Shown here: positions 44,598 through 54,065 of the stretch, piece after piece
Position numbering within the stretch: the stretch's first letter is position 1
Layout of the letters: every line of letters begins with the position of its first letter
From: Rhizomonospora bruguierae
GTDB lineage: Bacteria; Actinomycetota; Actinomycetes; Mycobacteriales; Micromonosporaceae
Assembly: GCF_018397995.1 (NCBI RefSeq)
Contig: NZ_BBQH01000015.1
Location: 121,961 to 185,960, forward strand
Length of the DNA: 64,000 nucleotides
Direction: 5' to 3'
Notes under the pieces: generated by a model
The model's database searches: none
What the model saw: the letters and a program-made list of their open reading frames with translations, nothing else
What the model was told of the DNA's origin: nothing
Position numbers and translations under genes: made by a program

Positions 44598-45230
44598 ATG
44601 ACGACGCTCAACTTGGCCGCGACCACCACGCCCCTCGCCGCGCTGGACACTGACGAGCACGGCAACTGGGTGCTCACTCTCCCCGACGGCGAGCGCCGGC
44701 AGCTCAACGCCCACCGCCACACCCGCGCCGCCGCCGAAGCCGGACACCTGCTGTTCAGCCTCGGCTACCAGCTGATCGGCGGCTGGGTGTGGGACGCCGG
44801 CGCCGCCATGGCCGGCGTCCGCCGCGTTTCCCGCCACTACGCCTCCCTGTCGCCCGCCGCCATCCTCCACGGCGCCCGCGACCTCATCAGGCGGTACGGG
44901 TTCTGGCGGGGCGGCTTTGGCGCCTACAACATCGGCTTCTCGCTCGAGGGCGCCATCTACGAGATCGCGGCCTTCCGCATCGACGACCTCAACCTGCGGG
45001 ACGCCGACACACCCGAGGACCACGCCCGCTGGAACGCCGCCGTGGAGGCCATCCAGGCGATCGCCCGCACCCTCGGCGAGCAGCGACCCTCCCGGGCGCC
45101 CGGCCGCGTCTATGACACGTCGGAGCGACTGAACGCCGCGCAGGCGGACGCGCTGCTGCTGCGCACCCTCGGCGAGCAGTTCGAGGGTGAGCTGGTGCGG
45201 GCACGCGGCGGAGAGCGGGTGTCGGCATGA
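44598..45230 (+). CDS. phage hypothetical protein
   Basis: 210 residues. N-terminus is a beta-hairpin-like GNWVLTLPDGERRQL; central hydrophobic AGHLLFSLGYQLIGGWVWD and a FSLEGAIYEIAAF segment; charged C-terminus. No family recognised. Overlaps the next gene by ATGA. Confidence 0.65.
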   Translation: MTTLNLAATTTPLAALDTDEHGNWVLTLPDGERRQLNAHRHTRAAAEAGHLLFSLGYQLIGGWVWDAGAAMAGVRRVSRHYASLSPAAILHGARDLIRRYGFWRGGFGAYNIGFSLEGAIYEIAAFRIDDLNLRDADTPEDHARWNAAVEAIQAIARTLGEQRPSRAPGRVYDTSERLNAAQADALLLRTLGEQFEGELVRARGGERVSA

Positions 45231-46048
45231 GCTGGCACACCAAGCCTCAGTGCGCCTTCGACCTCGAGTCGACCGGCATCGACGTGGAAACGGAGCGGGT
45301 GGTCACCGCCTGCGTCGCCGTCATCAAGCCCACCCCGGTCCCGCCGTGGGACATCGACATCCGGTCGCACCTCATCGACCCCGGCATCGACATCCCCGAA
45401 GGCGCCACCGCGGTGCACGGCATCACCACCGCCTACGCCAAGGAACACGGGCAGCCGCCCGCCGAAACCCTCGACGTGGTGGCCGGCGACCTCGCCCTGG
45501 CTATGCGCAGCGGCATGCCGGTCGTCGGCATGAACCTGGCCTACGACTTCACGCTGCTCGACCGGGAGTTGCGCCGCTACGGGCTGGCCGCCCTGCCGGA
45601 GCGGCTGGGCCGCGCCATCGGGCCCGTCATCGACGTGTACGTCATCGACAAGGCCATCGACCCGTTCCGGCGGGGCAGCCGCAAGCTTGTCAACCTCTGC
45701 GAGCACTACGGCGTTCGCATCGACGGCGCCCACGACAGCACCTTCGACGCGCTGGCCTCCGCGCGGATCGCGTTCCGCATCGCACAGCGCGCGCACATGG
45801 AGCCCGACGCCCTGGCCCGACTGTACGCCGACCGGCGCAAGCCGCAGGAGATCGTGCGGGCATTCGCCGCGCTACGCCGCCTCACCCTCGCCGAACTGCA
45901 CGACCGGCAGAAGGTGTGGCGCCGCGAACAGCAGGAGTCGCTCGCCGACTACCTGCGCGGCCAGGGCAAAGACGCCTCCGACGTCGACGGGTCGTGGCCG
46001 ATGCGGCCCTGGCGGGAGCCGGCCGTGGCGGGGGAGGTGCGGCCGTGA
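45227..46048 (+). CDS. DnaQ/RNase T-type 3'-5' exonuclease (DEDDh)
   Basis: 273 residues. Exo I: CAFDLEST (D, E); Exo II: GMNLAYDFTLLDREL; Exo III: AHDSTFDALASARI, H and D of the DEDDh class. Phage proofreading or end-trimming exonuclease. C-terminal 90 residues hold a helical extension with EQQESLADYLRGQG. Confidence 0.92.
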   Translation: MSWHTKPQCAFDLESTGIDVETERVVTACVAVIKPTPVPPWDIDIRSHLIDPGIDIPEGATAVHGITTAYAKEHGQPPAETLDVVAGDLALAMRSGMPVVGMNLAYDFTLLDRELRRYGLAALPERLGRAIGPVIDVYVIDKAIDPFRRGSRKLVNLCEHYGVRIDGAHDSTFDALASARIAFRIAQRAHMEPDALARLYADRRKPQEIVRAFAALRRLTLAELHDRQKVWRREQQESLADYLRGQGKDASDVDGSWPMRPWREPAVAGEVRP

Positions 46049-46647
46049 TCGCGCCCGCCATCGAGATCAAGGTGTACGGCCAGCCGGCGCCGCAGGGGTC
46101 CAAGAGCTTCAGGGGCATCTGGGGCGGCAAAGCCATCCTCACCGAGTCGTCCAAGGCGGTGAAGCCGTGGCGCGACGCGGTGCGCGCCGACGCCATCTTC
46201 GCCCTCGCGCAGCGGACCGGCGACAGCTGGACGCCGCTCGACTGCCCGCTGGCTGTGGAGATGGTCTTCACCATGCCGAAGCCGGCCAGCGCGCCCAAGC
46301 GGCGGCGCACCTGGCCCAGCCGCATGCCCGACCTGTCGAAGCTGGCCCGCTCCACCGAGGACGCGCTCACCGACGCCGGCATCTGGCGGGACGACGCCCG
46401 CGTCGTCGAATACCGCCGGCTGGCCAAGGTCTACCCGGGCGAGGACGTCGACGCCCTGAGCAGCCCCGGCGTCGTCATCCGCATCCACGCGATCGGCGAG
46501 ACGGCGCCGGGCGGCGACGACATGGGCATCGGCCGCCACCACGGCTACCGCGACCCCAGCCGCACATGTCCGACCACGCCCGCGACGCCGTCATCGCCGG
46601 CCTCGAAGTCGCCTACCGCACGGCCGACAAGGAGCACTGACCCATGA
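46045..46647 (+). CDS. RusA-like Holliday-junction resolvase
   Basis: 200 residues from GTG 46045. Starts with the family strand IEIKVYGQPAPQGSK. Core PDLSKLARSTEDALTDAGIW then RDDARVVEYRRLAK. Compared with E. coli RusA, the first Asp and the late Asp pair are kept, while the second Asp position is Ser and the catalytic Lys region is Arg; related actinophage proteins may share this. The last 40 residues (Thr/Ser/Pro-rich) overlap another short ORF and look unconserved. Confidence 0.82.
   Translation: MIAPAIEIKVYGQPAPQGSKSFRGIWGGKAILTESSKAVKPWRDAVRADAIFALAQRTGDSWTPLDCPLAVEMVFTMPKPASAPKRRRTWPSRMPDLSKLARSTEDALTDAGIWRDDARVVEYRRLAKVYPGEDVDALSSPGVVIRIHAIGETAPGGDDMGIGRHHGYRDPSRTCPTTPATPSSPASKSPTARPTRSTDP
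46566..46640 (+). CDS. 24-residue ORF overlapping rusA 3' end
   Basis: MSDHARDAVIAGLEVAYRTA and four more residues, in a different frame. It looks more protein-like than the overlapping rusA tail, and ends 3 bp before the next ATG. Confidence 0.35.
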   Translation: MSDHARDAVIAGLEVAYRTADKEH

Positions 46648-47438
46648 CCAGCCCCACGCACGGCCACGTCAACCTGCTCGACCTGATCACCAAGGATCTG
46701 ACTCTGCCCGACGGCTGCGACCGGTGGGCCATCCGCACCGTGTACCCAGACATGCGGTCCAAGCACGGCTACCGCTGGCCTTTCCCCGGCCAGTGGGCGG
46801 AAGCGCCCGGCCCGCTCCGCACCAACAATACCGACGGCTGCCCGGACGGGGTGGGTGACGGGATCTGCCTCGCGCACACGTGGCGGGGCATGCGCTCCGG
46901 TGGCGTCCCCGCCATCACCCTGCTTCTGTGCGCCTACACCTCGGCTGATGTGCTCGGCGAAACCACGAGCGAGCAGAAGATCCGCGTCCGCCGCGCGCAC
47001 GTGGTCGACGTGGTCGACGGGGCCCGGCTGATCCGTGAGCACGGCACCCGCGCGGACCTGGCCGGCGCGGACCTGGCCGGCGCGTACCTGGCCGGCGCGT
47101 ACCTGGCCCGCGCGTACCTGGCCGGCGCGGACCTGGCCGGCGCGTACCTGGCCGGCGCGTACCTGGCCCGCGCGTACCTGGCCGGCGCGTACCTGGCCCG
47201 CGCGTACCTGGCCGGCGCGTACCTGGCCCGCGCGGACCTGGCCGGCGCGGACCTGGCCCGCGCGGACCTGGCCGGCGCGGACCTGGCCGGCGCGGACCTG
47301 GCCGGCGCGGACCTGGCCGACGCGGACCTGGCCGGCGCGGACCTGCGCGGCGCGGAGTACGACCGGCGGACGGTGTGGCCGGGCGGGCTCGACCCGCAGG
47401 CGCGTGGCGCTGTCCTGGTCGGCGGTGCCGCCCGATGA
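46644..47438 (+). CDS. pentapeptide-repeat protein with N-terminal phage domain
   Basis: 264 residues. Residues 1-130 form a domain with GCDRWAIRTVYPDMRS and SEQKIRVRRAHVVDVV. Residues 137-236 are 20 tandem pentapeptides of type A(D/Y)L-A-(G/R), which fold as a right-handed beta helix; such proteins (MfpA, Qnr) mimic DNA and bind gyrase. The repeats are almost identical at DNA level, so copy number is probably unstable. ATGA overlap with the clamp gene ties it to replication. Confidence 0.85.
   Translation: MTSPTHGHVNLLDLITKDLTLPDGCDRWAIRTVYPDMRSKHGYRWPFPGQWAEAPGPLRTNNTDGCPDGVGDGICLAHTWRGMRSGGVPAITLLLCAYTSADVLGETTSEQKIRVRRAHVVDVVDGARLIREHGTRADLAGADLAGAYLAGAYLARAYLAGADLAGAYLAGAYLARAYLAGAYLARAYLAGAYLARADLAGADLARADLAGADLAGADLAGADLADADLAGADLRGAEYDRRTVWPGGLDPQARGAVLVGGAAR
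47052..47351. repeat. 15-bp tandem repeats, 20 units
   Basis: Units of GCGCGGACCTGGCCG type with a GAC/TAC and GGC/CGC toggle; encode the pentapeptides. Confidence 0.95.
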
Positions 47439-48679
47439 CCGCCGCCGACGACATCGACGCCATCCGCGCCCGCGCCGCAGCGGATCACGGTGGCGGCATG
47501 AGCGGCACCCTGACCCGCGACATCACCACCGAGCCCACCGACGGCGGCATGACCACGCCCACCGGCCTCACGTTCCGTGTCGAACCACGGCCGTTCGCCT
47601 CCGCTGTCTCGTTCGTCGCCAAGCACCTGCCCACCCGACCCGAGGTGCCCGTACTCGCCGGACTGCTGCTCGACGTCGCAGACGGGCAACTCACCGTCGC
47701 CGGCTTCGACTACAACATCGCCACCCACGCCGAGGTCGACGTCGTCGGCGAGTGCGCCGGGCACGTCCTCGTCTCCGGGCGGCTGCTCGCCGAAGTAGGC
47801 AAGACGTTCCCCGACAAGCCCGTCGACGTCCGCGTCGACGACACCCGGGCGACCATCACCTGCGGCGCCGTCCGGCTGGGCCTGCCACTGATGAACGTCG
47901 AGGACTACCCGACGCCGCCCGGCGCGCCCACCACCATCGGGACCGCGACCGCCGCCGACATCGCCGCACTCATCGAACGGGTCAGCCTCGCCGTCGACCG
48001 GTCGGGCACCGGCGGCATCAAGGCGTTCCACGGCATCCATCTCCGGTTCGACTCCCAGCGCATCACGGCGCACGGCACCGACCGGTTCCGCGCGGCCACC
48101 GGCCACATCGGATGGAACGCCGACCTGACCAAGCCGATCAGCACGCTGGTACCCGCGCCCATGCTGCTGGACATCGCCCGCGCGCTCGACGGCGCCGACA
48201 CTGTGACCATCGGCGCGGACGAGCACCTCGTGTCCTTCGCCATCGCCGGCCGGACGATGATCGCGCGGCAGCTCAGCGAGACCTACCCGGCGCAGGTGGA
48301 GGCCATCTTCCCTGCCCGGGTGGCCGCGCCCGCAGTGGTGCCGGTGCCTGACCTGCTGGTCGCAATGAAGCGAGCCGACCTCGTGCGCGCCCCCAAGTCG
48401 CCGGTGATGCTCACCTTCGCCGCCGGCCAGCTCGCGATCGCCGCCAAGGGTGAGGTCGCGGACACCGGCGACGCCATCGACTGCCAGTACGACGGGCCGG
48501 AGCTGACGCTCGGCATCAACCCGCAGTACCTGGGCGACGCGCTGGCCGGGTTGCGCGCGGATACCGCCGAGATCTCGTTCACCGACGCCCGCCGGCCCGT
48601 CCTGCTCACCATCCCCGACGACACCGGCGCGGAGCCGGCGTACCGCCACGTCGTCGTCCCCATCCAGACCGTCCGCTGA
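47435..48679 (+). CDS. dnaN: phage DNA polymerase III beta (sliding clamp)
   Basis: 414 residues from ATG 47435 (alternatives 47498 and 47549). Three clamp domains: first begins FASAVSFVAKHLPTRPEVPV with a GLLLDVADGQLTVAGFDYN strand pair, second FHGIHLRFDSQRITAHGTDRFR, third ends YRHVVVPIQTVR, matching the DnaN C-terminus. Encircles DNA and tethers polymerase. A clamp in a temperate actinophage lacking a visible polymerase suggests it recruits or replaces host factors. Confidence 0.9.
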   Translation: MTAADDIDAIRARAAADHGGGMSGTLTRDITTEPTDGGMTTPTGLTFRVEPRPFASAVSFVAKHLPTRPEVPVLAGLLLDVADGQLTVAGFDYNIATHAEVDVVGECAGHVLVSGRLLAEVGKTFPDKPVDVRVDDTRATITCGAVRLGLPLMNVEDYPTPPGAPTTIGTATAADIAALIERVSLAVDRSGTGGIKAFHGIHLRFDSQRITAHGTDRFRAATGHIGWNADLTKPISTLVPAPMLLDIARALDGADTVTIGADEHLVSFAIAGRTMIARQLSETYPAQVEAIFPARVAAPAVVPVPDLLVAMKRADLVRAPKSPVMLTFAAGQLAIAAKGEVADTGDAIDCQYDGPELTLGINPQYLGDALAGLRADTAEISFTDARRPVLLTIPDDTGAEPAYRHVVVPIQTVR

Positions 48680-48694
48680 CCCGAGGGTGCAACC

Positions 48695-48836
48695 ATGACG
48701 ACTGCTGAGACGACCTCCGTCACCGCCACCCCCACCGATGACAACCGGGAATGGCTGGTCGGCATCCTGCCCAAGAACGCCCACCAACGCCACCACCATC
48801 ACCTTCCCCTACGGGGCCGGGGTGGTGGCGCGCTGA
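48695..48836 (+). pseudogene. frameshifted small phage gene upstream of dcd
   Basis: From ATG 48695 the peptide reads MTTAETTSVTATPTDDNREW then LVGILPKNA. After the run CCC at 48779-48782 the current frame gives His-rich sequence and fuses into dcd. Removing one C gives TNATTITFPYGAGVVAR and a TGA at 48834-48836 that overlaps the dcd ATG as TGATG. This restored frame is clearly more natural, so I infer a one-base insertion or sequencing error. Confidence 0.6.
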
Positions 48837-49441
48837 TGCTGCTCTGCGACCGCGACCTCAAGCTGGCCGTCGACGGCGGGTGGCTGGGCGTCCACCCGTA
48901 CGAGCCGGAGCTGGTGCAGCCGTCGTCCATCGACGTGCGGCTCGACGAGCAGCTGCTCGCCTGGCCGCCCGGGGACACGGCCATCGACCCGAGCCGCCCC
49001 CAGAAGATGCTGAGCGTCACCATGCGCGAGGAGGACCACTACCTCCTGCGGCCCGGGCGGATGGTGCTGGGCTCCACCATGGAGCGCATCACCGTGGCCG
49101 ACGACCTCGCCTGCCGCGTTGAGGGCAAGTCGAGCCTCGGCCGGCTGGGCCTGGCGGTGCACGTCACCGCGGGGTTCATCGACCCCGGCTTCGACGGACA
49201 CGTCACCTTAGAGATCGTCAACCACGCGCCCCGGGCCATCGTGCTGCGCCCGGGCATGCGTATCGGGCAGCTGTGTGTCTTCGAACTGTCCGGCAAGGCG
49301 GAGCGGCCATACGGCGCCGATGGCGTCGGCCACTACCAGGGGCAGCGCGGACCCACCCCGTCCCGGTCGCACATCGGATGGCGGACGTGGCCCACCGCGC
49401 CGGCGCCGGCGCCGGCGGCGAAGGTGACCGGCCGTGACTGA
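48836..49441 (+). CDS. dcd: dCTP deaminase (Dcd/Dut family)
   Basis: 201 residues from ATG 48836. LCDRDLKLAVDGG, then PSSIDVRL, VEGKSSLGRLGL and AGFIDPGFDGHVTLE, the Dcd active-site signature with its catalytic Glu. Makes dUMP/dUTP for the thymidylate pool or limits dUTP. C-terminal Ala/Pro tail overlaps the next gene by 8 bp. Confidence 0.93.
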   Translation: MLLCDRDLKLAVDGGWLGVHPYEPELVQPSSIDVRLDEQLLAWPPGDTAIDPSRPQKMLSVTMREEDHYLLRPGRMVLGSTMERITVADDLACRVEGKSSLGRLGLAVHVTAGFIDPGFDGHVTLEIVNHAPRAIVLRPGMRIGQLCVFELSGKAERPYGADGVGHYQGQRGPTPSRSHIGWRTWPTAPAPAPAAKVTGRD

Positions 49442-52400
49442 CCTCCCCTACACCGACTTCCTGGCCGCGAAAGCGCAACTGGCGGCCGGCGCGGGGCTCG
49501 ATGTCGACCCCGCCGAGGTTCACCCCATCCTCAAGCCGCACCAGCGCGACGCCGTGGTGTGGGCGATCCGTGGCGGGCGGCGAGCCATCTTCGCCGCGTT
49601 CGGGCTCGGCAAGAGCATCATCCAGCTCGAGGTCGCCCGCCTCGCCCTCGCCAAGCTCGGCGACGGCAAGGCGCTCATTGTCATCCCCCTCGGCGTCCGG
49701 CAGGAGTTCGTGCGCGACGCCGGCAAGCTCGACCTCGAGGTCACGTTCATCCGCCACACCAACGAGGCGGCCGACGACGGGATCTACCTGACCAATTACG
49801 AGTCGGTGCGGGACAGCCGGCTCGACCCGGCCGCGTTCCAGGTCGCGTCGCTGGACGAGGCCGCGGTGCTGCGCTCGTACGGGTCCAAGACCTACCAGGT
49901 ATTCCTCAACCTCTTCCGGCAGACGCCGTACCGGTTCCTCGCCACCGCCACCCCGTCCCCCAACCGGTTCAAGGAGCTGATCCACTACGCCGGGTTCCTC
50001 GGCGTCATGGACACCGGCCAGGCCCTGACGCGCTTCTTCCAGCGGGACAGCACCAAGGCGAACAACCTCACGCTGTACTCGCATAAGGAGCGGGAGTTCT
50101 GGCTGTGGGTGGCGTCGTGGGCCCTGTTTATCCAGCGGCCCAGCGACCTCGGCTACGACGACGCCGGCTACGACCTGCCGCCGATCGAGGTCGTGTATCA
50201 CGAGATCAGCGTCGATCACTCGCTGGCGACCGTCGACCGGGACGGGCAGGGCCGGCTGTTCCGCGGTGGACCGCTCGGCGTGAGCGATGCCGCCCGCGAG
50301 AAGCGGGACACCCTCGCCGCCCGGGTCGCCAAGGCCGTCGAGATCGTCGCCGCGTCCCCGGACGACCACTTCATCCTCTGGCACGACCTCGAGGACGAGC
50401 GCCGTGCCATCAAAGCCGCCATCCCGGAAGCCGTCGAGGTGTTCGGCAACCTCGACCTCGAGGTCCGCGAACAGCGCATCATCGACTTCTCCGACGGTAA
50501 GGTGCGCCTGCTCGCCACCAAGCCGGAACTGTCCGGCAGCGGGTGCAACTTCCAGCGCCACTGCCACCGCGCCATCTTCGTCGGCGTCGGGTTCGGCTTC
50601 CACGACTTCATCCAGGCCGTCCACCGCATCCACCGCTTCTTGCAGGGCAAGCCGGTGCGCATCGACATCATCCACGCCGAGTCCGAGCGGGAGATCGTGC
50701 GCACCCTCCAGCAGAAGTGGGCCAGGCACGAGGATCTGACCAGCCGCATGAGCGACATCATCCGCGAACACGGCCTCTCCCACTCGACCATCGCCGCGGA
50801 GATGACCCGCAGCATCGGCGTCCAGCGGCGGGAGGCATCCGGGCCCGGCTGGTTGGCGATCAACAACGACTGCGTCGACGAAACCGCCTCGATGGCGGAC
50901 AACAGCGTCGACCTGATCATCACCAGCATCCCGTTCAGCAACCACTACGAGTACACGCCGTCGTACAACGACTTCGGCCACACCGACGACAACGCCCACT
51001 TCTGGGCGCAGATGGACTACCTGACGCCGCAACTGCTCCGGGTGCTGGCGCCAGGCCGCATCTACGCCTGCCACGTCAAGGACCGCATCCTGTTCGGCGC
51101 GGTCACCGGCGCCGGCGTGCCCACGGTGTCGCCGTTCCACGCCGAGGCGATCGCGCACGGGATCAAGCGGGGGTTCGACTACATGGGCATGATCACCGTC
51201 GTCACCGACGTGGTCCGGGAGAACAACCAGACCTACCGGCTCGGCTGGACGGAGCAGTGCAGGGACGGCACCAAGATGGGGGTCGGCTCCCCCGAGTACA
51301 TCCTGCTGTTCCACAAGCCGCAGACCGACCGCAGCAAGGGCTACGCCGACACGCCCGTCGTCAAGGACAAGGCGTCGTACACGCGGGCCCGATGGCAGAC
51401 CGACGCGCACGCGTTCTGGCGGTCGTCCGGCGACCGGCCCCTCACTCCCGAAGAGCTGGCGCAGCTACCGCTCGACCAGATGTCGCGACTGTTCACCGAC
51501 AACAGCCTCCGCCAGATCTACGACCACGAGGCGCACATCGCGCTCGGCGAGGAGTTGGAGCGGCAGGGCTCCCTGCCGGCCACGTTCATGTCCCTGGCGC
51601 CCGGCTCCCACCACCCCGATGTGTGGCACGACGTCAACCGGATGCGCACCCTCAATGGGGAGCAGGCCCGCAAGTCGCTCATGCAGCATGTGTGCCTCGC
51701 GCGGGATTCGCTGGTGCTCACCCGCGGCGGGTACAAGCCGATCCAGCAGGTCCAGGTCGGGGAACTGGTCCTGACGCACAAGGGCCGATGGCGGCCGGTT
51801 CTGGCTGTGCAGAACACCGGTGTCCGTCCGGTCATCCAGCTCCACGCCCAGGGTGTTCCCGGACTCACTCTCACCCCGGACCACAAAGTGTGGACCCGTG
51901 ATGTGCGGCGCTTCGCCCGCAAGGCGGACTACGCGCGCCGCGTCGAGCCAGGTTGGGTTGCCGCTGCGGAGACCGTGGGGTCGTACGTCAACCGGAAGCT
52001 GCCGCCGGTCGAGATGCCCGGCGTGGCGGACCTGGATGTCTGGTGGATCGTCGGCCGCTGGCTGGCTGACGGGCACCGGGAGGCCCACGGCGGGCTGGTC
52101 ATCTCATGCTCGGAGCTCGAGGTCGATGAACTGCGAGCGCGACTGGGCCGGTTCGGCGGCAACTCGTTCCGCCGAGCCGGCGAGCACTGCCACCAGGCCC
52201 TACTCCGCGACCCAGACCGCGTGCTGCGGAACATCACCAAGGCATGCGGCATGGGGGCCGCCGGGAAGCACCTCCCGCCGGATGCCTACACCCTGCCTGC
52301 CGAGCACGCCAAGGCTCTGCTCGACGGTTATCTGTCCGGCGATGGCCACTTCCTGCCCGAGCGGCAGCGGTGGACCGCCAGCAGCGTTTCTCGGGAACTG

Positions 52401-52952
52401 CTGCTCGGCATGGCCTCCCTGGCGCAGCGTGCCTACGGCGCGGCGGCCAGCGTCTACCCTGGCCGGCCGGCTCGCCGCGGCACGATCGACGACCGCGAGG
52501 TCAGCATGCGAGGCGACTGGATCTTCTGTTTCGACCTGCCCGACGCGCAGCGACGGAAGAAGTCCCTCGTCCTTGATGACGGCGCCTGGATGAAGGTCCG
52601 TTCCGCCGAACCGGCCGGCGAGGTGGAGACGTGGAACCTGCGAGTCGCTGAGGATGAGAGCTACACCGCCGAGGGAATGGTCGTCAAGAACTGCCCGCTC
52701 CAGTTCGACATTGTTGAGCGGCTGATCACCCGGTACAGCAACCCCGGCGAGACGGTCTACGACCCGTTCGGCGGGCTGATGACGGTGCCGTACTGCGCGG
52801 TGAAGATGGGCCGCCGCGGCGTCGGAGTAGAGCTGAACCCCCAGTACTTCGCCGACGGCGTCGCCTACGTCGACGCTGCGGCCCGCGAGATGGCCGCCCC
52901 CACGCTCTTCGACTTCGTCGACGGCGGTCTGGATGGGGCGGAGGCAGCCTGA
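49434..52952 (+). CDS. SNF2-like helicase fused to DNA methyltransferase, interrupted by an intein
   Basis: 1172 residues. Helicase half: motif I AFGLGKS (55-61), motif II LDEA (140-143), motif III TATPSPN (171-177), motif [13 protein letters not shown] (394-404). Methyltransferase half: catalytic motif [13 protein letters not shown] (497-507; usual form SPPF/Y) and SAM motif I DPFGG (1110-1114), order IV then I, so beta-class N6-adenine or N4-cytosine type. Residues 754-1086 are an intein placed just before C1087; the spliced product would be about 839 residues. No nuclease domain seen. It may modify phage DNA against host restriction. Confidence 0.92.
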   Translation: MTDLPYTDFLAAKAQLAAGAGLDVDPAEVHPILKPHQRDAVVWAIRGGRRAIFAAFGLGKSIIQLEVARLALAKLGDGKALIVIPLGVRQEFVRDAGKLDLEVTFIRHTNEAADDGIYLTNYESVRDSRLDPAAFQVASLDEAAVLRSYGSKTYQVFLNLFRQTPYRFLATATPSPNRFKELIHYAGFLGVMDTGQALTRFFQRDSTKANNLTLYSHKEREFWLWVASWALFIQRPSDLGYDDAGYDLPPIEVVYHEISVDHSLATVDRDGQGRLFRGGPLGVSDAAREKRDTLAARVAKAVEIVAASPDDHFILWHDLEDERRAIKAAIPEAVEVFGNLDLEVREQRIIDFSDGKVRLLATKPELSGSGCNFQRHCHRAIFVGVGFGFHDFIQAVHRIHRFLQGKPVRIDIIHAESEREIVRTLQQKWARHEDLTSRMSDIIREHGLSHSTIAAEMTRSIGVQRREASGPGWLAINNDCVDETASMADNSVDLIITSIPFSNHYEYTPSYNDFGHTDDNAHFWAQMDYLTPQLLRVLAPGRIYACHVKDRILFGAVTGAGVPTVSPFHAEAIAHGIKRGFDYMGMITVVTDVVRENNQTYRLGWTEQCRDGTKMGVGSPEYILLFHKPQTDRSKGYADTPVVKDKASYTRARWQTDAHAFWRSSGDRPLTPEELAQLPLDQMSRLFTDNSLRQIYDHEAHIALGEELERQGSLPATFMSLAPGSHHPDVWHDVNRMRTLNGEQARKSLMQHVCLARDSLVLTRGGYKPIQQVQVGELVLTHKGRWRPVLAVQNTGVRPVIQLHAQGVPGLTLTPDHKVWTRDVRRFARKADYARRVEPGWVAAAETVGSYVNRKLPPVEMPGVADLDVWWIVGRWLADGHREAHGGLVISCSELEVDELRARLGRFGGNSFRRAGEHCHQALLRDPDRVLRNITKACGMGAAGKHLPPDAYTLPAEHAKALLDGYLSGDGHFLPERQRWTASSVSRELLLGMASLAQRAYGAAASVYPGRPARRGTIDDREVSMRGDWIFCFDLPDAQRRKKSLVLDDGAWMKVRSAEPAGEVETWNLRVAEDESYTAEGMVVKNCPLQFDIVERLITRYSNPGETVYDPFGGLMTVPYCAVKMGRRGVGVELNPQYFADGVAYVDAAAREMAAPTLFDFVDGGLDGAEAA
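51693..52691 (+). mobile_element. intein with LAGLIDADG-type homing endonuclease
   Basis: 333 residues (754-1086). Starts with Cys754 ([17 protein letters not shown], block A), block B TPDH (814-817), two LAGLIDADG-like motifs VGRWLADGH (873-881, D879) and [10 protein letters not shown] (962-971, D970), block [20 protein letters not shown] ending Asn1086, then Cys +1. The penultimate residue is Lys where His is usual. Joining flanks gives [15 protein letters not shown], a normal methyltransferase sequence. Confidence 0.92.
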
Positions 52953-52984
52953 GTAATGATCATCAATTTCGAAGGAGCGGCCTG

Positions 52985-53461
52985 ATGGCCAACGAAACCA
53001 CCCTGACCGTCATCGGCAACCTGACCCGTGAACCCGAGTTGCGGTTCACCCCATCCGGCGCCGCCGTCGCCAAGTTCGCGGTCGCCTCCACCCCACGCCT
53101 CTTCGACAAGCAGTCCGGCGAGTGGAAGGACGCCGACCCGCTGTTCCTCAACTGCAGTGCCTGGCGGCTTCTCGCGGAGAACATCGCCGAATCCCTGACC
53201 AAGGGCGCCCGCGTCATCGTCACCGGCCGGCTGCGGCAGCGCTCGTACGAGAAGGACGGCGAGAAGCGCACCGTCTACGAGCTCGAGGTGGACGAGATCG
53301 GCCCCTCCCTGCGCTACGCCACGGCGAAAGTCCAGAAGGTCGCCTCCGGCAACGGGGGTGGCCGCGCCGCACGGGGCGACGACGCGTGGGCGAACGCCAC
53401 CCCAGCCCGGCCGGCGGCGTCCGGCAGCCAGGGCGGCTTCGACGACAACCCGCCTTTCTGA
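52985..53461 (+). CDS. ssb: phage single-stranded DNA-binding protein
   Basis: 158 residues. OB fold: [57 protein letters not shown]. Acidic C-terminal tip DDNPPF for partner binding. GAAGGAG precedes ATG 52985. Confidence 0.96.
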   Translation: MANETTLTVIGNLTREPELRFTPSGAAVAKFAVASTPRLFDKQSGEWKDADPLFLNCSAWRLLAENIAESLTKGARVIVTGRLRQRSYEKDGEKRTVYELEVDEIGPSLRYATAKVQKVASGNGGGRAARGDDAWANATPARPAASGSQGGFDDNPPF

Positions 53462-53489
53462 TCATCGACCACGAGAGGACCGCGCACCC

Positions 53490-53696
53490 GTGATCACTAT
53501 TCCCACCGGCGAACTCGTCGGCCTGCTCGGCGACGTCGTCCCCTTCGCCAGCCCCGACAAGGACATGCCCAACTACAACGTCGTCCGCCTCGAATGGGAC
53601 GGCGAGATGCTGCACGCCCTCACCTGCGACACCATCCGCATCGGCTGGTCGTCGTGGCACCCCGACGCGGCCGGCGCTGCCCCGGACCCGTTCTGA
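53490..53696 (+). CDS. short protein resembling a sliding-clamp N-terminal fragment
   Basis: 68 residues from GTG 53490. IPTGELVGLLGDVVPFASPD followed by VVRLEWDGEMLHALTCDTIR recalls the first DnaN subdomain but stops early. Either a relic or a small phage protein with half a clamp fold. Confidence 0.6.
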   Translation: MITIPTGELVGLLGDVVPFASPDKDMPNYNVVRLEWDGEMLHALTCDTIRIGWSSWHPDAAGAAPDPF

Positions 53697-53704
53697 GGTG
53701 CCCG

Positions 53705-53998
53705 ATGACCATCACCGCCAACGCGCCCCACCATCTGCGCCCACGCCGCGTGACGCGGACCATCGCCGACGACGGAATCGTCGACGACCTGGCCATCGAC
53801 CTCGCCCTCACCGGACGCGACGACATCCGCCTCACCGGGTTGGAGCGGTGGCACGCCGTCCACCGCGGCCTCGAACGCGGCATGGCCATCAACGCCATCC
53901 GGCTGGCACTGCACATCAGCCACGAGGTGGCCAAGCAGATCGCCGCACAGCCCGAGCCGGGCACGCCACCACGGCCAGCCGTGGCCGCGGCCGCGTGA
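53705..53998 (+). CDS. small phage HTH-like protein
   Basis: 97 residues. Helical, with GLERGMAINAIRLALHISHEVAKQ as a possible helix-turn-helix. Sits between ssb and the replicative helicase. Confidence 0.6.
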   Translation: MTITANAPHHLRPRRVTRTIADDGIVDDLAIDLALTGRDDIRLTGLERWHAVHRGLERGMAINAIRLALHISHEVAKQIAAQPEPGTPPRPAVAAAA

Positions 53999-54065
53999 CC
54001 CACACCCACCGCCCGGCGCGGTCCCCTCGCCCCGGGGACCGCGCCGCCAGCACCAGGAGGCCGAG

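Noticed and set aside
46934-48802. 622-codon minus-strand frame over the pentapeptide and clamp genes
   Set aside because: Its Ser-Ala-Pro-Ala-Arg repeats are the reverse reading of the pentapeptide repeats.
49434-52952. Complete type I or type III restriction-modification system
   Set aside because: Helicase and methyltransferase are present but no nuclease or specificity subunit is seen in or next to the gene.
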